A stretch of 34,334 nt of DNA from Candidatus Melainabacteria bacterium (GTDB lineage Bacteria > Cyanobacteriota > Vampirovibrionia > Obscuribacterales > Obscuribacteraceae). A program made the position numbers and the translations under genes. A model generated the notes under the pieces. It searched no databases. It was given only the letters and a program-made list of their open reading frames with translations, and was not told where the DNA came from. Below are positions 8,799 through 15,931 of this stretch, in pieces; position 1 is the stretch's first letter, and each line of letters opens with the position of its first letter. Location of the stretch: assembly GCA_020853845.1 (NCBI GenBank), contig JADYYD010000089.1, positions 1 through 34,334 of the forward strand. Direction: 5' to 3'.

Positions 8799-8826
8799 CG
8801 TCGCGAAAGGTAATCATTTCGCGACG
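8799..8826. repeat. Perfect 9-bp stem-loop in block A spacer
   Basis: GTCGCGAAA at 8799-8807 and TTTCGCGAC at 8818-8826 with a 10-base loop, between the 118-aa and 75-aa genes. It has no T run on the minus strand, so more likely an mRNA stability or processing element than an intrinsic terminator. Confidence 0.5.
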
Positions 8827-8893
8827 GGAGTCGTGAGAAACACCCCGCCGCCAGGGCAACCCGCAAAAGCAGGTCACTCCGGAGGCGGAGGAT

Positions 8894-9250
8894 TCAGCAC
8901 TGATAATTGCGCAGATAGATAACGTCCGAGCTGTGGATCATGGCGGGGAGGATGTCCCAGCCCTGTTCCTTGATCATCTTGAACGCCTCTTCGATCTGAT
9001 TGAACGTGCAGCCTTGCGGCAGCGCCACCTTGACGGTGGGACCTTGGAGCGGGTTTTCGGCGGTGATCCGCTTGTACTCGCTCTTCAGGTGTTCGACCAG
9101 GTCGATGACGCTCTTCCAGAACGGATCGACGACTTCACCTCCATCTGCTGCAATGTGAACCTGACCCTTGTTCTTGCGAGGGGTCAAGTGCGGCTCGTCG
9201 GTGACCATCAAGGTCAAAACGGGACGCTTGGATTCAGATTGCGTTGTCAT
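8894..9250 (-). CDS. Tandem paralogue A, 118 aa, unknown function
   Basis: Clear paralogue of the next gene upstream (9316-9669): both carry GGEVVDPF near residue 35, then a helix with L-x-SE-(Y/H)-(K/R)-RI, then P-(Q/D)-GCT, an AFK helix and a GW(D/E)(I/V) motif, ending in a V/I-YL segment. It is a small soluble alpha/beta protein with one Cys in GCT and one at the C-terminus. The frame is open from an ATG at 9259, but AGAGG sits nine bases before the second ATG, so I start at 9250; this also matches the paralogue's N-terminus better. Expressed from block A behind its paralogue, with an 8-bp hairpin between them. No family recognised. Confidence 0.85.
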   Translation of the reverse strand: MTTQSESKRPVLTLMVTDEPHLTPRKNKGQVHIAADGGEVVDPFWKSVIDLVEHLKSEYKRITAENPLQGPTVKVALPQGCTFNQIEEAFKMIKEQGWDILPAMIHSSDVIYLRNYQC

Positions 9251-9271
9251 TGTTATCATCCTCTACCGATG

Positions 9272-9291
9272 CTCGGGCATTGCTGCCCGAG
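9272..9291. repeat. Perfect 8-bp tetraloop hairpin between paralogues
   Basis: CTCGGGCA (9272-9279), a four-base loop that reads GCAA on the minus strand, and TGCCCGAG (9284-9291). GCAA is a stable GNRA tetraloop. It sits between the two paralogues, directly upstream of the ribosome binding site of the second, with no T run. It could punctuate or stabilise the mRNA. Confidence 0.55.
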
Positions 9292-9315
9292 CCGTTTTCG
9301 CACTACACCCGCAGG

Positions 9316-9669
9316 TTAGTAGTCCGCGCGATTGCCGAGATAGACCTTGTTGCCGTTGCCCAGGCAACCGGGCCACACTTCCCATCCAGTGTCCTTGAGC
9401 GTCTTGAACGCCGCGTCGATCTGGAGGGGCGTGCAGCCGTCGGGCAGCGTCACCAGAACATCGGGACCTTCGCACGGGCATTGCGCCAGGATGCGGCGAT
9501 GCTCGCTCTGCAGGCGGCCGACCAGCGTGGTGACGCTGAGCTTGAACGGGTCGACGACTTCACCACCCACGGTGGCAACGTGAATTTCGTTGTGGGGGAC
9601 GTCGATGCGCTTGCCGCCGGTGACGACAAGCCTCAGACCTCCACGAGACGATCCAGTTTGCGCATTCAT
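9316..9669 (-). CDS. Tandem paralogue B, 117 aa, unknown function
   Basis: Paralogue of the gene at 8894-9250 and upstream of it on the same strand. The two share length, order of motifs and the conserved strings GGEVVDPF, GCT and AFK. Differences concentrate in the N-terminal 30 residues (here Ser/Gly/Arg-rich) and in the Cys content: this copy has a CPC motif (~72-74) and a Cys near the C-terminus. ATG 9669 has AAGGA eight bases upstream. It begins 33 bases after the lipoprotein gene stops, with no hairpin between, so these two are probably co-transcribed. The presence of the pair on one strand rules out the 284-aa frame read across it on the other strand. Confidence 0.85.
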   Translation of the reverse strand: MNAQTGSSRGGLRLVVTGGKRIDVPHNEIHVATVGGEVVDPFKLSVTTLVGRLQSEHRRILAQCPCEGPDVLVTLPDGCTPLQIDAAFKTLKDTGWEVWPGCLGNGNKVYLGNRADY

Positions 9670-9702
9670 GTGAGATATCCTTCTGTCTGCAGGTCTGCCG
9701 TG

Positions 9703-10092
9703 TTAGCGGCAGCGATGGTCGTAGCGCCAGTTGTGGCGGCAGTAGTTCTGCCACTCGATCTGGCGGCGAATCTGCTCGCGACGATAGGCTTCCCGGGCTT
9801 CCCGCTCACGCCACTCCTGGCAGCGCCAGTCGCAGCGATTGCGGTGGTTGTGCCCACCCTGGTAGACGGGGCCCGAGTACTGACCGTTGTTGTTGTCGAT
9901 GGTCGAGCCGACCGCGCCGCCGAGTACACCGCCAATCAAGGCGCCGGCGGCGGGATCGGCCCGGTTGAGAACGGCACCGGCGACAGCGCCGACACCAATC
10001 CCGGTGGTCGTATTGGGACCCAACTGCATGCCAGCGCAGCCGGAGAGAATGACGGCCGCGAAGCCGATGAGTGCAAGGCGAAGACTTTTCAT
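9703..10092 (-). CDS. Glycine-zipper lipoprotein, 129 aa
   Basis: N-terminal lipoprotein signal with the lipobox LSGC (Cys19). Residues ~30-65 form a glycine-zipper region (GIGVGAVAGAV, GALIGGVLGGAVGS) as in the glycine-zipper 2TM / Rick-17kDa type outer-membrane lipoproteins, which insert or associate as paired helices. The last 50 residues are unusual: rich in Arg, Trp, Tyr, His and Cys (CDWRCQEWRERE), highly basic and potentially metal- or polyanion-binding. ATG 10092 has AGGAG seven bases upstream. It precedes the two paralogues in block A. The lipoprotein and zipper calls rest on visible motifs; binding by the basic tail is inference. Confidence 0.85.
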   Translation of the reverse strand: MKSLRLALIGFAAVILSGCAGMQLGPNTTTGIGVGAVAGAVLNRADPAAGALIGGVLGGAVGSTIDNNNGQYSGPVYQGGHNHRNRCDWRCQEWREREAREAYRREQIRRQIEWQNYCRHNWRYDHRCR

Positions 10093-10211
10093 GTCTAGGC
10101 TCCTAGTGTTTTTGGTGAAACAGCTTTTTGCGTAAGCTGCCTCACTTACTTGCGAGGCGGAAAAAACAAGCCGCCGGGCAAATGGGTTAGATACGCACGA
10201 AATGCGCGTAC

Positions 10212-10243
10212 CTTTGTGGCGTTTTCACTTTGTGGCGTTTTCA
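10212..10243. repeat. Two tandem copies of a 16-bp repeat
   Basis: CTTTGTGGCGTTTTCA occurs at 10212-10227 and 10228-10243 without a gap, in the spacer between the 153-aa gene and the lipoprotein gene. It lies upstream of the lipoprotein start in the sense of transcription. Confidence 0.7.
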
Positions 10244-10271
10244 CTTTCTTGCGTTGTCGCGTAACTCCGAT

Positions 10272-10289
10272 GCTCGCGTAAACGCGAGC
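10272..10289. repeat. Perfect 7-bp stem-loop
   Basis: GCTCGCG-TAAA-CGCGAGC, adjacent to the terminator-like hairpin 10291-10326, in the spacer after the 153-aa gene. Confidence 0.5.
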
Positions 10290-10290
10290 G

Positions 10291-10326
10291 GAAAACAGAA
10301 CGCAGATGTCGCCACCTGCGTCCTGT
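10291..10326 (-). terminator. Probable terminator after the 153-aa gene
   Basis: Stem ACAGAACGCAG (10295-10305) with CTGCGTCCTGT (10316-10326), ten pairs plus one wobble-type position, and TTTTC after it on the minus strand. It lies 34 bases past the stop of the 153-aa gene. Confidence 0.6.
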
Positions 10327-10359
10327 TTCAGCGCGTCACGAGTGGACTCGTGTCCGACT

Positions 10360-10821
10360 TCAGGCGACCGTGAAAGTGACTTCCCGACCGTCGTAGCGCA
10401 GCAAGAAGGGCTTGGACTCCTGCGCTTCGCGCAGAGTGCGCACCTTGGGGAAGGCGCGAATCTCGTCGCCGGGCGAAAGCTCGACGACGCGGCAGGCGTT
10501 GCCGCAGCGCGGGTTGACGACGTATCCGTTGGGCTCGATGTGGAAATCGAACGCACCGGTCGGAATCACGACAAGCGCGTTGCCGTGCCGGTTGCCCGCG
10601 ACATCGCCAGGAGCGACCAGCTCCATGCCGCCGGCGCCATCGACCGTGAAGTCGACTTCGAACACGCGTCCCTCACGTTCGCTGGAGGTGGCCAGCTTCG
10701 GCGAGACGGTGATGTAGGAACGGTTGGTGCCGCCGACCGGAACGTAAGCGACGCCATCCATGCCCTTCCAGTCGAGACCGCGAACGACCTCGCCATCACC
10801 ACGTACACGAAATGCTTTCAT
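10360..10821 (-). CDS. Beta-rich hypothetical protein, 153 aa
   Basis: First gene of block A. Start ATG 10821 is chosen because CAGGAG lies seven bases upstream; the in-frame TTG at 10842 would put the ribosome binding site inside the gene. The protein has no signal peptide or membrane segment and reads as a beta-sandwich-like small domain: repeated Val/Gly/Asp turns (YVPVGGTNRSYITVSP, GRVFEVDFTVDGAGG), a GNRHGN motif and two Cys around RCGNAC (~108-113). The C-terminus RYDGREVTFTVA suggests a closing strand. Length and organisation suit a structural or binding domain; I do not recognise a family. A hairpin terminator follows. Confidence 0.75.
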   Translation of the reverse strand: MKAFRVRGDGEVVRGLDWKGMDGVAYVPVGGTNRSYITVSPKLATSSEREGRVFEVDFTVDGAGGMELVAPGDVAGNRHGNALVVIPTGAFDFHIEPNGYVVNPRCGNACRVVELSPGDEIRAFPKVRTLREAQESKPFLLRYDGREVTFTVA

Positions 10822-11243
10822 GTTGATCTCCTGAGAGTTCAAAACAGGTTGATGACCCTTTCGAGTCGGTTCTTGCCTCTGACCACCGCCTAGAATTTAC
10901 AGACTCCGCCAACTTGCACCAAGCAATCTCGCACGCCGTAGACATCTACCTGGGCAAGAGCCTAGGAAAGAAAGTCGCGCGAGTGGCGTGGTGTTAGTCG
11001 AGGAGGTTGTTCGGTCTAAGCAAAGAGGAATGGACAAAGGTGCCTATAGATAACCAGGGTTTTCTTTCTGGCCCTAAGAAAGTTTTGTTTCAGACAAGCT
11101 CTTTACAACCAGACACAAAACCTTACGCGCGCGCGCCCGACGCTGTTTCCGGGCTTTCTATAGATTAAAACCAGTTAGTAAAGCTAGCGCACTTACTAAG
11201 ACAGCGCTAATCTTCGCCATCTGTTGCAGGTTTTAGCAACCAT
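10822..11243. other. Intergenic region upstream of block A
   Basis: This 422-base stretch separates block A from the TPR lipoprotein, both on the minus strand. It should hold the block A promoter and the TPR gene terminator. Visible structure: a hairpin CTTTCT...AGAAAG near 11070, a run of alternating C and G around 11128-11137, a repeated CTATAGAT motif (~11047 and ~11157), a stem TAGCGC/GCGCTA at 11185-11209 and GTTGC/GCAAC just after the TPR stop. I see no credible gene. Confidence 0.4.
11185..11209 (-). terminator. Weak terminator candidate for TPR lipoprotein gene
   Basis: TAGCGC and GCGCTA pair around a 13-base loop. On the minus strand they are followed by a T-rich segment (GCTTTACT, then GGTTTTAAT). 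It lies ~35 bases past the TPR gene's stop. Confidence 0.35.
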
Positions 11244-12644
11244 TCACTCTCGCCTTTTGCTTTCCCAATTGATGGTGTCGCGAACGAGCACCGCGCGATC
11301 GAATTTCAATTTGCGCGCTTGCTCGACTTTGCCTTCTTTTTCCAGCGCGGCAATCAGCCTGTCATAGGCTTCTTCGAGTTCCCGGTGATTGCGCTGGGGA
11401 AACAGTTTGAATATCGCAATTGCCCGCCGCAGGCTCGCCTCGCCCTCATCAGGTTTATTCAAATGAAACTGGCATTCTCCCAAATGCGAAAGTATTTCTC
11501 CGACATGAAAGTTGTCCTTTCCTCTCAATTCCTCGCGCAATGCAATTTGTTTTTTAAGCACCGCTTCCAACTCTTCATTTTTCTTCTGCAGTCTGAGAAC
11601 TTTATTCTTAGCCAGCAAAACGTTGTCGTAGTAAAGACTTTTCTCGCCGCCCAATTTGATCGCGACGGCTTCCGCCTGGGCGATGTATTTCGTGGCGCTC
11701 TCTGCGTTCTTCATTCTCTGACTGATGCGCCCCAACTCACAAAGGGTGTTGAGCGCATCTTCGCCGTCTTTTGCATAAACGTTCGTGCAATCATATGCCT
11801 CTTGCAAGATCGCGAAAGCCTGAGAGTAATTGCCCTGCTTTGCGGCATCGCGCGCTTTGCTGAAAAGCTCTCGCCATCTGTCTCTTGCCACCGCCTTTTG
11901 ACCGCCGGGATGGAAACGCGCATAATGATCTTGAGCTTCTTTCACTGAATCGGCCATGTCGAATTTTCCCTTCGACCGCAGAAGAGCAGCATAAGCATCG
12001 GCGATGTCTTCCCGCATCGGCACCGGGATTTCCTCTTCATCGATAACGGACAGCGCCGCCTTGTAATTCTTCACTGCATTTTCCGTATCTCCATCGCGCT
12101 CTTCCACGCGAGCCAGCCCATACAAAGCTCTTGCATAGCCGATCCCGGCGATCGTGTCGCGCTCTTTTTCTTGTTCGGCGGGCGGCCAAAATGGTGCCAG
12201 AAGCGCGGACGCTTCTTCCAGATAAGAGCGAGAAGCGTTGATATCACCGCTTTCCACGAGCATCATGCCGAGCAACGAATCGGCCTCACCCTGCTCTTTT
12301 GCGACAAGACCAATGCGGCTGCGCACATCAGATTTCAACCCTCGGAAATGAGCAACTGAAGAAGCGAGAACTTTCCTTGCCTCGTGCGTTTTATCATTGG
12401 CGAGCAAAACTTTTGCCAGCCGCCCCTCTGCCACAGCCAGTCTCCAATCGCCCGGGCCGAGTTTCTCACCATGAGAAAGACTGATGCGAAACATGCGCTC
12501 AGCGCGCTCGTTATCATTTTCTTGCATGGCGCGTTCGCCATCGAGCAAATATTTCTCGAAAAACCGCACGTCATAATCACTTTTGCCGGCACCGCACCCG
12601 CCAAGCAAAAGCGTTATGGATAAAACAATCAGCCTGCCGCGCAT
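11244..12644 (-). CDS. TPR-repeat lipoprotein, 466 aa
   Basis: Lipoprotein signal with a GGC lipobox (LLLGGC, Cys17), then an all-helical protein of tetratricopeptide repeats: ERAERMFRISLSHGE, GYARALYGLARVEERDGDTE, AVKNYKAALSVIDE and CQFHLNKPDEGEASLRRA are recognisable TPR helices, with the best repeats at ~170-210 and ~375-440. TPR arrays are protein-binding scaffolds; with lipid anchoring this would act at a membrane surface facing the periplasm or outside. The gene is divergent from the response regulator, separated by 105 bases, so the two could share a control region. ATG 12644 has AGG seven bases upstream. Codon use is that of set 1. The partner is unknown. Confidence 0.85.
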   Translation of the reverse strand: MRGRLIVLSITLLLGGCGAGKSDYDVRFFEKYLLDGERAMQENDNERAERMFRISLSHGEKLGPGDWRLAVAEGRLAKVLLANDKTHEARKVLASSVAHFRGLKSDVRSRIGLVAKEQGEADSLLGMMLVESGDINASRSYLEEASALLAPFWPPAEQEKERDTIAGIGYARALYGLARVEERDGDTENAVKNYKAALSVIDEEEIPVPMREDIADAYAALLRSKGKFDMADSVKEAQDHYARFHPGGQKAVARDRWRELFSKARDAAKQGNYSQAFAILQEAYDCTNVYAKDGEDALNTLCELGRISQRMKNAESATKYIAQAEAVAIKLGGEKSLYYDNVLLAKNKVLRLQKKNEELEAVLKKQIALREELRGKDNFHVGEILSHLGECQFHLNKPDEGEASLRRAIAIFKLFPQRNHRELEEAYDRLIAALEKEGKVEQARKLKFDRAVLVRDTINWESKRRE

Positions 12645-12693
12645 TCAATTACCTGTTGGCTTTTCACCGACAAGATTACACCAAAGGAACATC

Positions 12694-12720
12694 TTGCGTT
12701 ACGTCCGTCGCTGGTATCAT
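12694..12720 (+). promoter_or_regulatory. Candidate promoter for response regulator
   Basis: TTGCGT (12694-12699) and TATCAT (12715-12720) are spaced by 15 bases, about 30 bases before the ATG of the response regulator in the divergent region. The spacing is shorter than ideal, so this is only a candidate. Confidence 0.25.
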
Positions 12721-12749
12721 AGGCAAGCTACCGGAACGACAAGGCGCAC

Positions 12750-13421
12750 ATGGCAAAAATACTTTTGGTGGAAGACGACGGCACCCTGGCAACTCGTGTT
12801 CTGGAGTGGCTCGAATCGGAAAGGCATGTCGTAGAACACGCGCAGAGCGGCACGCTGGCTTGCGAGCGGCTGGAAGATTTCCAGTACGAGATTATCATTC
12901 TCGATTTGGGTCTGCCCGATATGAGCGGCATTGACGTGCTCAAAAAGTTTCGCGCTCGTGGCGGCATCACGCCCGTTCTCATTCTCACCGGGCAAGACGG
13001 GGTGGAAGACAAAGAGCGGGGATTGGACTCCGGTGCCGATGACTATTTGACCAAGCCTTTCGATGCGCGCGAGTTGTCGGCGCGCCTGCGCGCTCTGCAA
13101 AGACGACCGCAGAATTTTTCCGGCGTCACACTCACGGCCGGTCTTTTGGTGCTGGACACAGTCAGCCGCAAAGTCAAATTGAATGATGTGGAGATTGCTC
13201 TCAAACCGCGTGAATTCGCCATGCTCGAGTACATGATGCGGCGCCCCGGCAAAGTCGTCAGCCCCGATGAGCTGTTGAGAAATGTCTGGGGTTCCGATTC
13301 CGATTCGACCAGCGAGACCATCTACACGCATATCAAAAACTTGCGCAAGAAACTGACAATGGAAGGCGTAGATCCGCCTATCAAGACCGTTCACGGAGTC
13401 GGATACAGAGTGGATCTTTGA
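12750..13421 (+). CDS. OmpR/PhoB-family response regulator
   Basis: 223-aa two-domain regulator. The receiver domain (1-~115) has the acidic pair Asp9/Asp10, the phosphoacceptor Asp52 in ILDLGLPD, Thr80 in ILTGQD and Lys102 in TKPF. The C-terminal winged-helix DNA-binding domain (~125-223) has the PREF, LLRNVWG and TIYTHIKNLRKKL signatures and the terminal VHGVGYR motif. All residues needed for phosphorylation are present. AAGG lies a few bases before ATG 12750. It ends 48 bases from the end of a histidine kinase gene on the other strand, so the two are tail-to-tail rather than in an operon. They are likely cognate, by proximity only. The signal is unknown. Confidence 0.95.
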   Translation: MAKILLVEDDGTLATRVLEWLESERHVVEHAQSGTLACERLEDFQYEIIILDLGLPDMSGIDVLKKFRARGGITPVLILTGQDGVEDKERGLDSGADDYLTKPFDARELSARLRALQRRPQNFSGVTLTAGLLVLDTVSRKVKLNDVEIALKPREFAMLEYMMRRPGKVVSPDELLRNVWGSDSDSTSETIYTHIKNLRKKLTMEGVDPPIKTVHGVGYRVDL

Positions 13422-13469
13422 GCTTGCAAGAACCCTTTATGCCTTGAAGGAAAACCGAAATTTCACAAC

Positions 13470-14930
13470 TCAGCTCGGCAAGCGAATCCAGAAACTGCTG
13501 CCTTTGCCTTCTTCAGAATCGACGCCGATCGTGCCGCCGTGCGCTTCTACAATAGCGCGCGAGATGGCCAGTCCTAATCCTGTGCCTTCTTTCTCTTTGC
13601 CGTCGCCGCGAGAGACTTGCTGAAAACGCTCGAAAACTTTCTTCCTGTACGACGCGGGAATGCCGGGCCCGGAGTCGATTACACGAATCTCCACGAAATT
13701 GTCTTTCTCTTCGCCTTTGACAATGACGACAGAATTGTTCGGCGAAAATTTGATGGCATTGCCCAGAAGATTGATGACCACCTGCTCCAATCTATCGCTG
13801 TCACCCGGAAATTCGATGTCGCCCGCGCTTTGTGTTTCCACCTTGATCTGTTTGGCAGCCGCCAGAGCCTGCACTGCATCTATGGAGTGTTCTGAAAGAG
13901 TGAGAAAAGAGAGGGGCATTTTCAGAACAGAGAGTTTGCCCGACTCGATTTTCTCTATATCAAGCAAGTCGTTAATCAGCCTGATGAGCCGCTTTACACT
14001 GTTCTCCGCAGACGTGAGTTCTTTGTGCCCCTTCTCATTCAGGTCGCCGTATTTGCCGGTGCCAATAAGAGTTAGCGAGAAATCGAGGGACATGAGCGGG
14101 CTTCGCAAATCGTGGCTGACCATTGATATGACTTCTTGTTTTTGCTTTTCCGCCAGCTCCAATTCTTTGGACATGTCGTGAAACGTCGAGTCCAAATGAG
14201 CAATTTCGTCGCTGCCGCCGATTTTGGGATTGAGCGCCTGCCTGCCCACTATGCGGCGCGTGTTGTCCATCAGCACCTGGAGTCGGCTGACAGTGCCTTG
14301 AGAAACGAAAAGAGCGAGGTAAACGGCAAGGGCGATGCTGAGGAGAATGCCGCCAATCAAAACAAAAACAATCAGTTGACGAATGCGTGCTTGCACTTGC
14401 GGTGCCACTTCTTCGATTTGCCTTTCTTCCGCCACCAATTCATGAACATGCGTGATCAGCGCGCCGGCGGAGGAAGTGATACGCTTGCGCAACACACCGG
14501 CGGAAGCAAGATTGCCTACCTTTTCACCGCTGTCCAGATCGTCTTTGACCTTCTTCAAAAGTCCGAGTGTTTGATTGGTCGAAGCATAAACCTCGGCGAA
14601 AGCGGCTTTCTGCCTTTCAGAACCAGCAACGAGAAGCTCCAGTGTGCGAAGACGAAGAGGGAGCAATTCGACGCGCTTCAAATATTCGGCGGTCACCTGC
14701 TGCGATGGATTGACAGCGTAGGCAACCAACGCGGAGGAGGTGTCGTAGAGGTTTTTGACGAGTTCGTTGCTCTCGGAAATTACCGCCTTGCTGTGCGTTT
14801 CCCTGTGCAACTCAATTTCGGCATTGCGCAGCAGAACCGCCAGAATGGAAACGAAAAGCAGCTCGAAAGAAAGCGGCAAGACAACGAGAAGCAGCATTTT
14901 GTGAGCGAGCTTGAGTTGCACGTTACGCAT
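13470..14930 (-). CDS. Membrane sensor histidine kinase
   Basis: 486 aa from the chosen start at 14930. TM1 at ~12-34, an extracytoplasmic helical sensor of about 150 residues resembling a four-helix (CHASE3-like) domain, TM2 at ~186-209, a HAMP linker, then the kinase core: H box SHDLRSP (His273), N box INLLGNAIKFSP (Asn391), G1 DSGPGIP (419-425), F box FERFQQV and G2 GTGLGLAI (449-456). All catalytic motifs are intact. The frame extends to 15089 with 53 Pro/Ser/Arg-rich residues, but that extension is encoded by a 16-bp tandem repeat, so I take the Met just before TM1. No clear Shine-Dalgarno precedes either start. It pairs convergently with the response regulator at 12750-13421. Confidence 0.93.
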   Translation of the reverse strand: MRNVQLKLAHKMLLLVVLPLSFELLFVSILAVLLRNAEIELHRETHSKAVISESNELVKNLYDTSSALVAYAVNPSQQVTAEYLKRVELLPLRLRTLELLVAGSERQKAAFAEVYASTNQTLGLLKKVKDDLDSGEKVGNLASAGVLRKRITSSAGALITHVHELVAEERQIEEVAPQVQARIRQLIVFVLIGGILLSIALAVYLALFVSQGTVSRLQVLMDNTRRIVGRQALNPKIGGSDEIAHLDSTFHDMSKELELAEKQKQEVISMVSHDLRSPLMSLDFSLTLIGTGKYGDLNEKGHKELTSAENSVKRLIRLINDLLDIEKIESGKLSVLKMPLSFLTLSEHSIDAVQALAAAKQIKVETQSAGDIEFPGDSDRLEQVVINLLGNAIKFSPNNSVVIVKGEEKDNFVEIRVIDSGPGIPASYRKKVFERFQQVSRGDGKEKEGTGLGLAISRAIVEAHGGTIGVDSEEGKGSSFWIRLPS

Positions 14931-14966
14931 GGGAGGGCGGTAGGTCGGGAGATCGAGGTCGGGAGG

Positions 14967-15053
14967 GCGAGAGGTCGGGAGGGCGAGAGGTCGGGAGGGC
15001 GGGAGGGCGAGAGGTCGGGAGGGCGAGAGGTCGGGAGGGCGAGAGGTCGAGAG
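14967..15053. repeat. 16-bp tandem repeat array
   Basis: Units of GCGAGAGGTCGGGAGG at 14967-14982, 14983-14998, 15007-15022 and 15023-15038, a half unit GCGGGAGG at 14999-15006 and a diverged last unit to 15053. Degraded copies continue toward the kinase start. If translated on the minus strand it would add Pro/Ser/Arg repeats to the kinase. A unit of 16 is not a multiple of three, so copy number changes would shift the frame. Confidence 0.8.
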
Positions 15054-15117
15054 TTCGGCAGTTGCCGACGATAGACTGTCGTTCGACAACAGACTTAGAT
15101 CATACCTACTTGTGCCC

Positions 15118-15141
15118 TTGCTTGCGTTCTTGCTTGCGTCC
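15118..15141. repeat. 12-bp direct repeat pair
   Basis: TTGCTTGCGTTC at 15118-15129 and TTGCTTGCGTCC at 15130-15141, adjacent and differing by one base, upstream of the kinase gene. Confidence 0.6.
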
Positions 15142-15285
15142 TTCGGTCGTCAGTTAATAACCGAATCTCTCTTCAATATATTGTTCTCTCCAAGCCCCCA
15201 GAATTACTATCTTCTATAGTTTTACACGCGCAAAAAAGCATATCGCCCAGGAAGCATGCGCTTTCCGGACAATATGCAAGCTGCA

Positions 15286-15340
15286 GCTGGGCTGAGGTAT
15301 ACACACCGCCAGCGATGGCAATGCGCATCCTCAACCCAGC
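15286..15340 (-). repeat. Long imperfect stem-loop at the end of block B
   Basis: GCTGGGCTGAGG (15286-15297) pairs with CCTCAACCCAGC (15329-15340) with one mismatch, around a loop containing a small GCCA/TGGC hairpin. It lies just past the stop of the last gene in block B. There is no T run, so it may end or protect the mRNA rather than act as a canonical terminator. Confidence 0.5.
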
Positions 15341-15364
15341 CTCAGCAGTTCAGCTCACGCCTCG

Positions 15365-15694
15365 TTAGACGACCCGGACGCCAGCGTCCTTGTCGACCAC
15401 GGTGCCCGAGGGCAGCGTGATGGTGCTTCCTTCCACGACAGCGACGTTGCTGGGGAAGATGGCGGTGGTCTTTTCACGGACCACGGTGCCCGACGCCTCG
15501 TTGGTCGCAGTCATGATCATGACCACGTAGTCGCCCTCGCTGAGAGCGCTGTCCGCGATGATGACCTTGCCTTGCTTCTGCTCGATGACGTCGTTGAGGG
15601 CCTCGTAGCGGGCGATGCCCGGACGAGAAGCGCGAACCTGGGTCTTGATGACGAGGTTGCCCGTGCGCTGTTCGATGACGATTCCTTGTACCAT
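15365..15694 (-). CDS. Small beta-rich hypothetical protein, 109 aa
   Basis: Start ATG 15694 chosen for AAGGAG eight bases upstream; the in-frame ATG at 15742 would place that site inside the gene. The protein is Val/Ile/Thr/Gly-rich with short alternating strands (GNLVIKTQVRA, GKVIIADSALSEGDYVVMIM) and no Cys, signal peptide or membrane segment. The segment ending in GTVVDKDAGVRVV suggests a small beta-barrel or sandwich. It is the last gene of block B and shares the block's codon bias. No family recognised; an earlier frame on the opposite strand is a shadow. Confidence 0.75.
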   Translation of the reverse strand: MVQGIVIEQRTGNLVIKTQVRASRPGIARYEALNDVIEQKQGKVIIADSALSEGDYVVMIMTATNEASGTVVREKTTAIFPSNVAVVEGSTITLPSGTVVDKDAGVRVV

Positions 15695-15861
15695 GATTTG
15701 GTCTCCTTGTTTTTTTCTTTGCGACGCGCCGACGTGACGCATCGTGAGGTTGTGCCGCCAACAAGCACGCGCTTGCGAGCGGCAGGCCTCGGGTTAGAGA
15801 TTTAGATTCACGGTGCTGACTTCAGGCGGCTTTAGCACCAATGGAGCCGTCTTGCAAGAAG

Positions 15862-15896
15862 AACAGGCTCGGGTCCCTTGCGAGACCCGAGCTGTT
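15862..15896 (-). terminator. Stem-loop after the S1-like gene
   Basis: GCTCGGGTC (15867-15875) and GACCCGAGC (15884-15892) form a perfect 9-bp stem, extended by AACA/TGTT with a one-base bulge. On the minus strand it is followed by the moderately T-rich TTCTTCTTGC. It lies 36 bases after the stop of the S1-like gene. Confidence 0.5.
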
Positions 15897-15931
15897 CCGA
15901 CTATCCGAGCGGACGCGTTCTGGCGGTCAGC

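Larger units (their letters stand above)
14931..15364. other. Intergenic region with tandem repeats, upstream of kinase
   Basis: 434 bases between the kinase start and the end of block B. It holds the 16-bp tandem repeats (14967-15053), a 12-bp direct repeat pair (15118-15141), A/T-rich sequence around 15150-15235 suited to a kinase promoter, and a long imperfect hairpin (15286-15340) after the 109-aa gene. No credible gene. Confidence 0.45.

Noticed and set aside
9244-10098. 284-codon open frame on the plus strand
   Set aside because: It runs across a paralogue and a lipoprotein gene on the other strand. The paralogy between the two minus-strand genes and the lipobox decide the strand.
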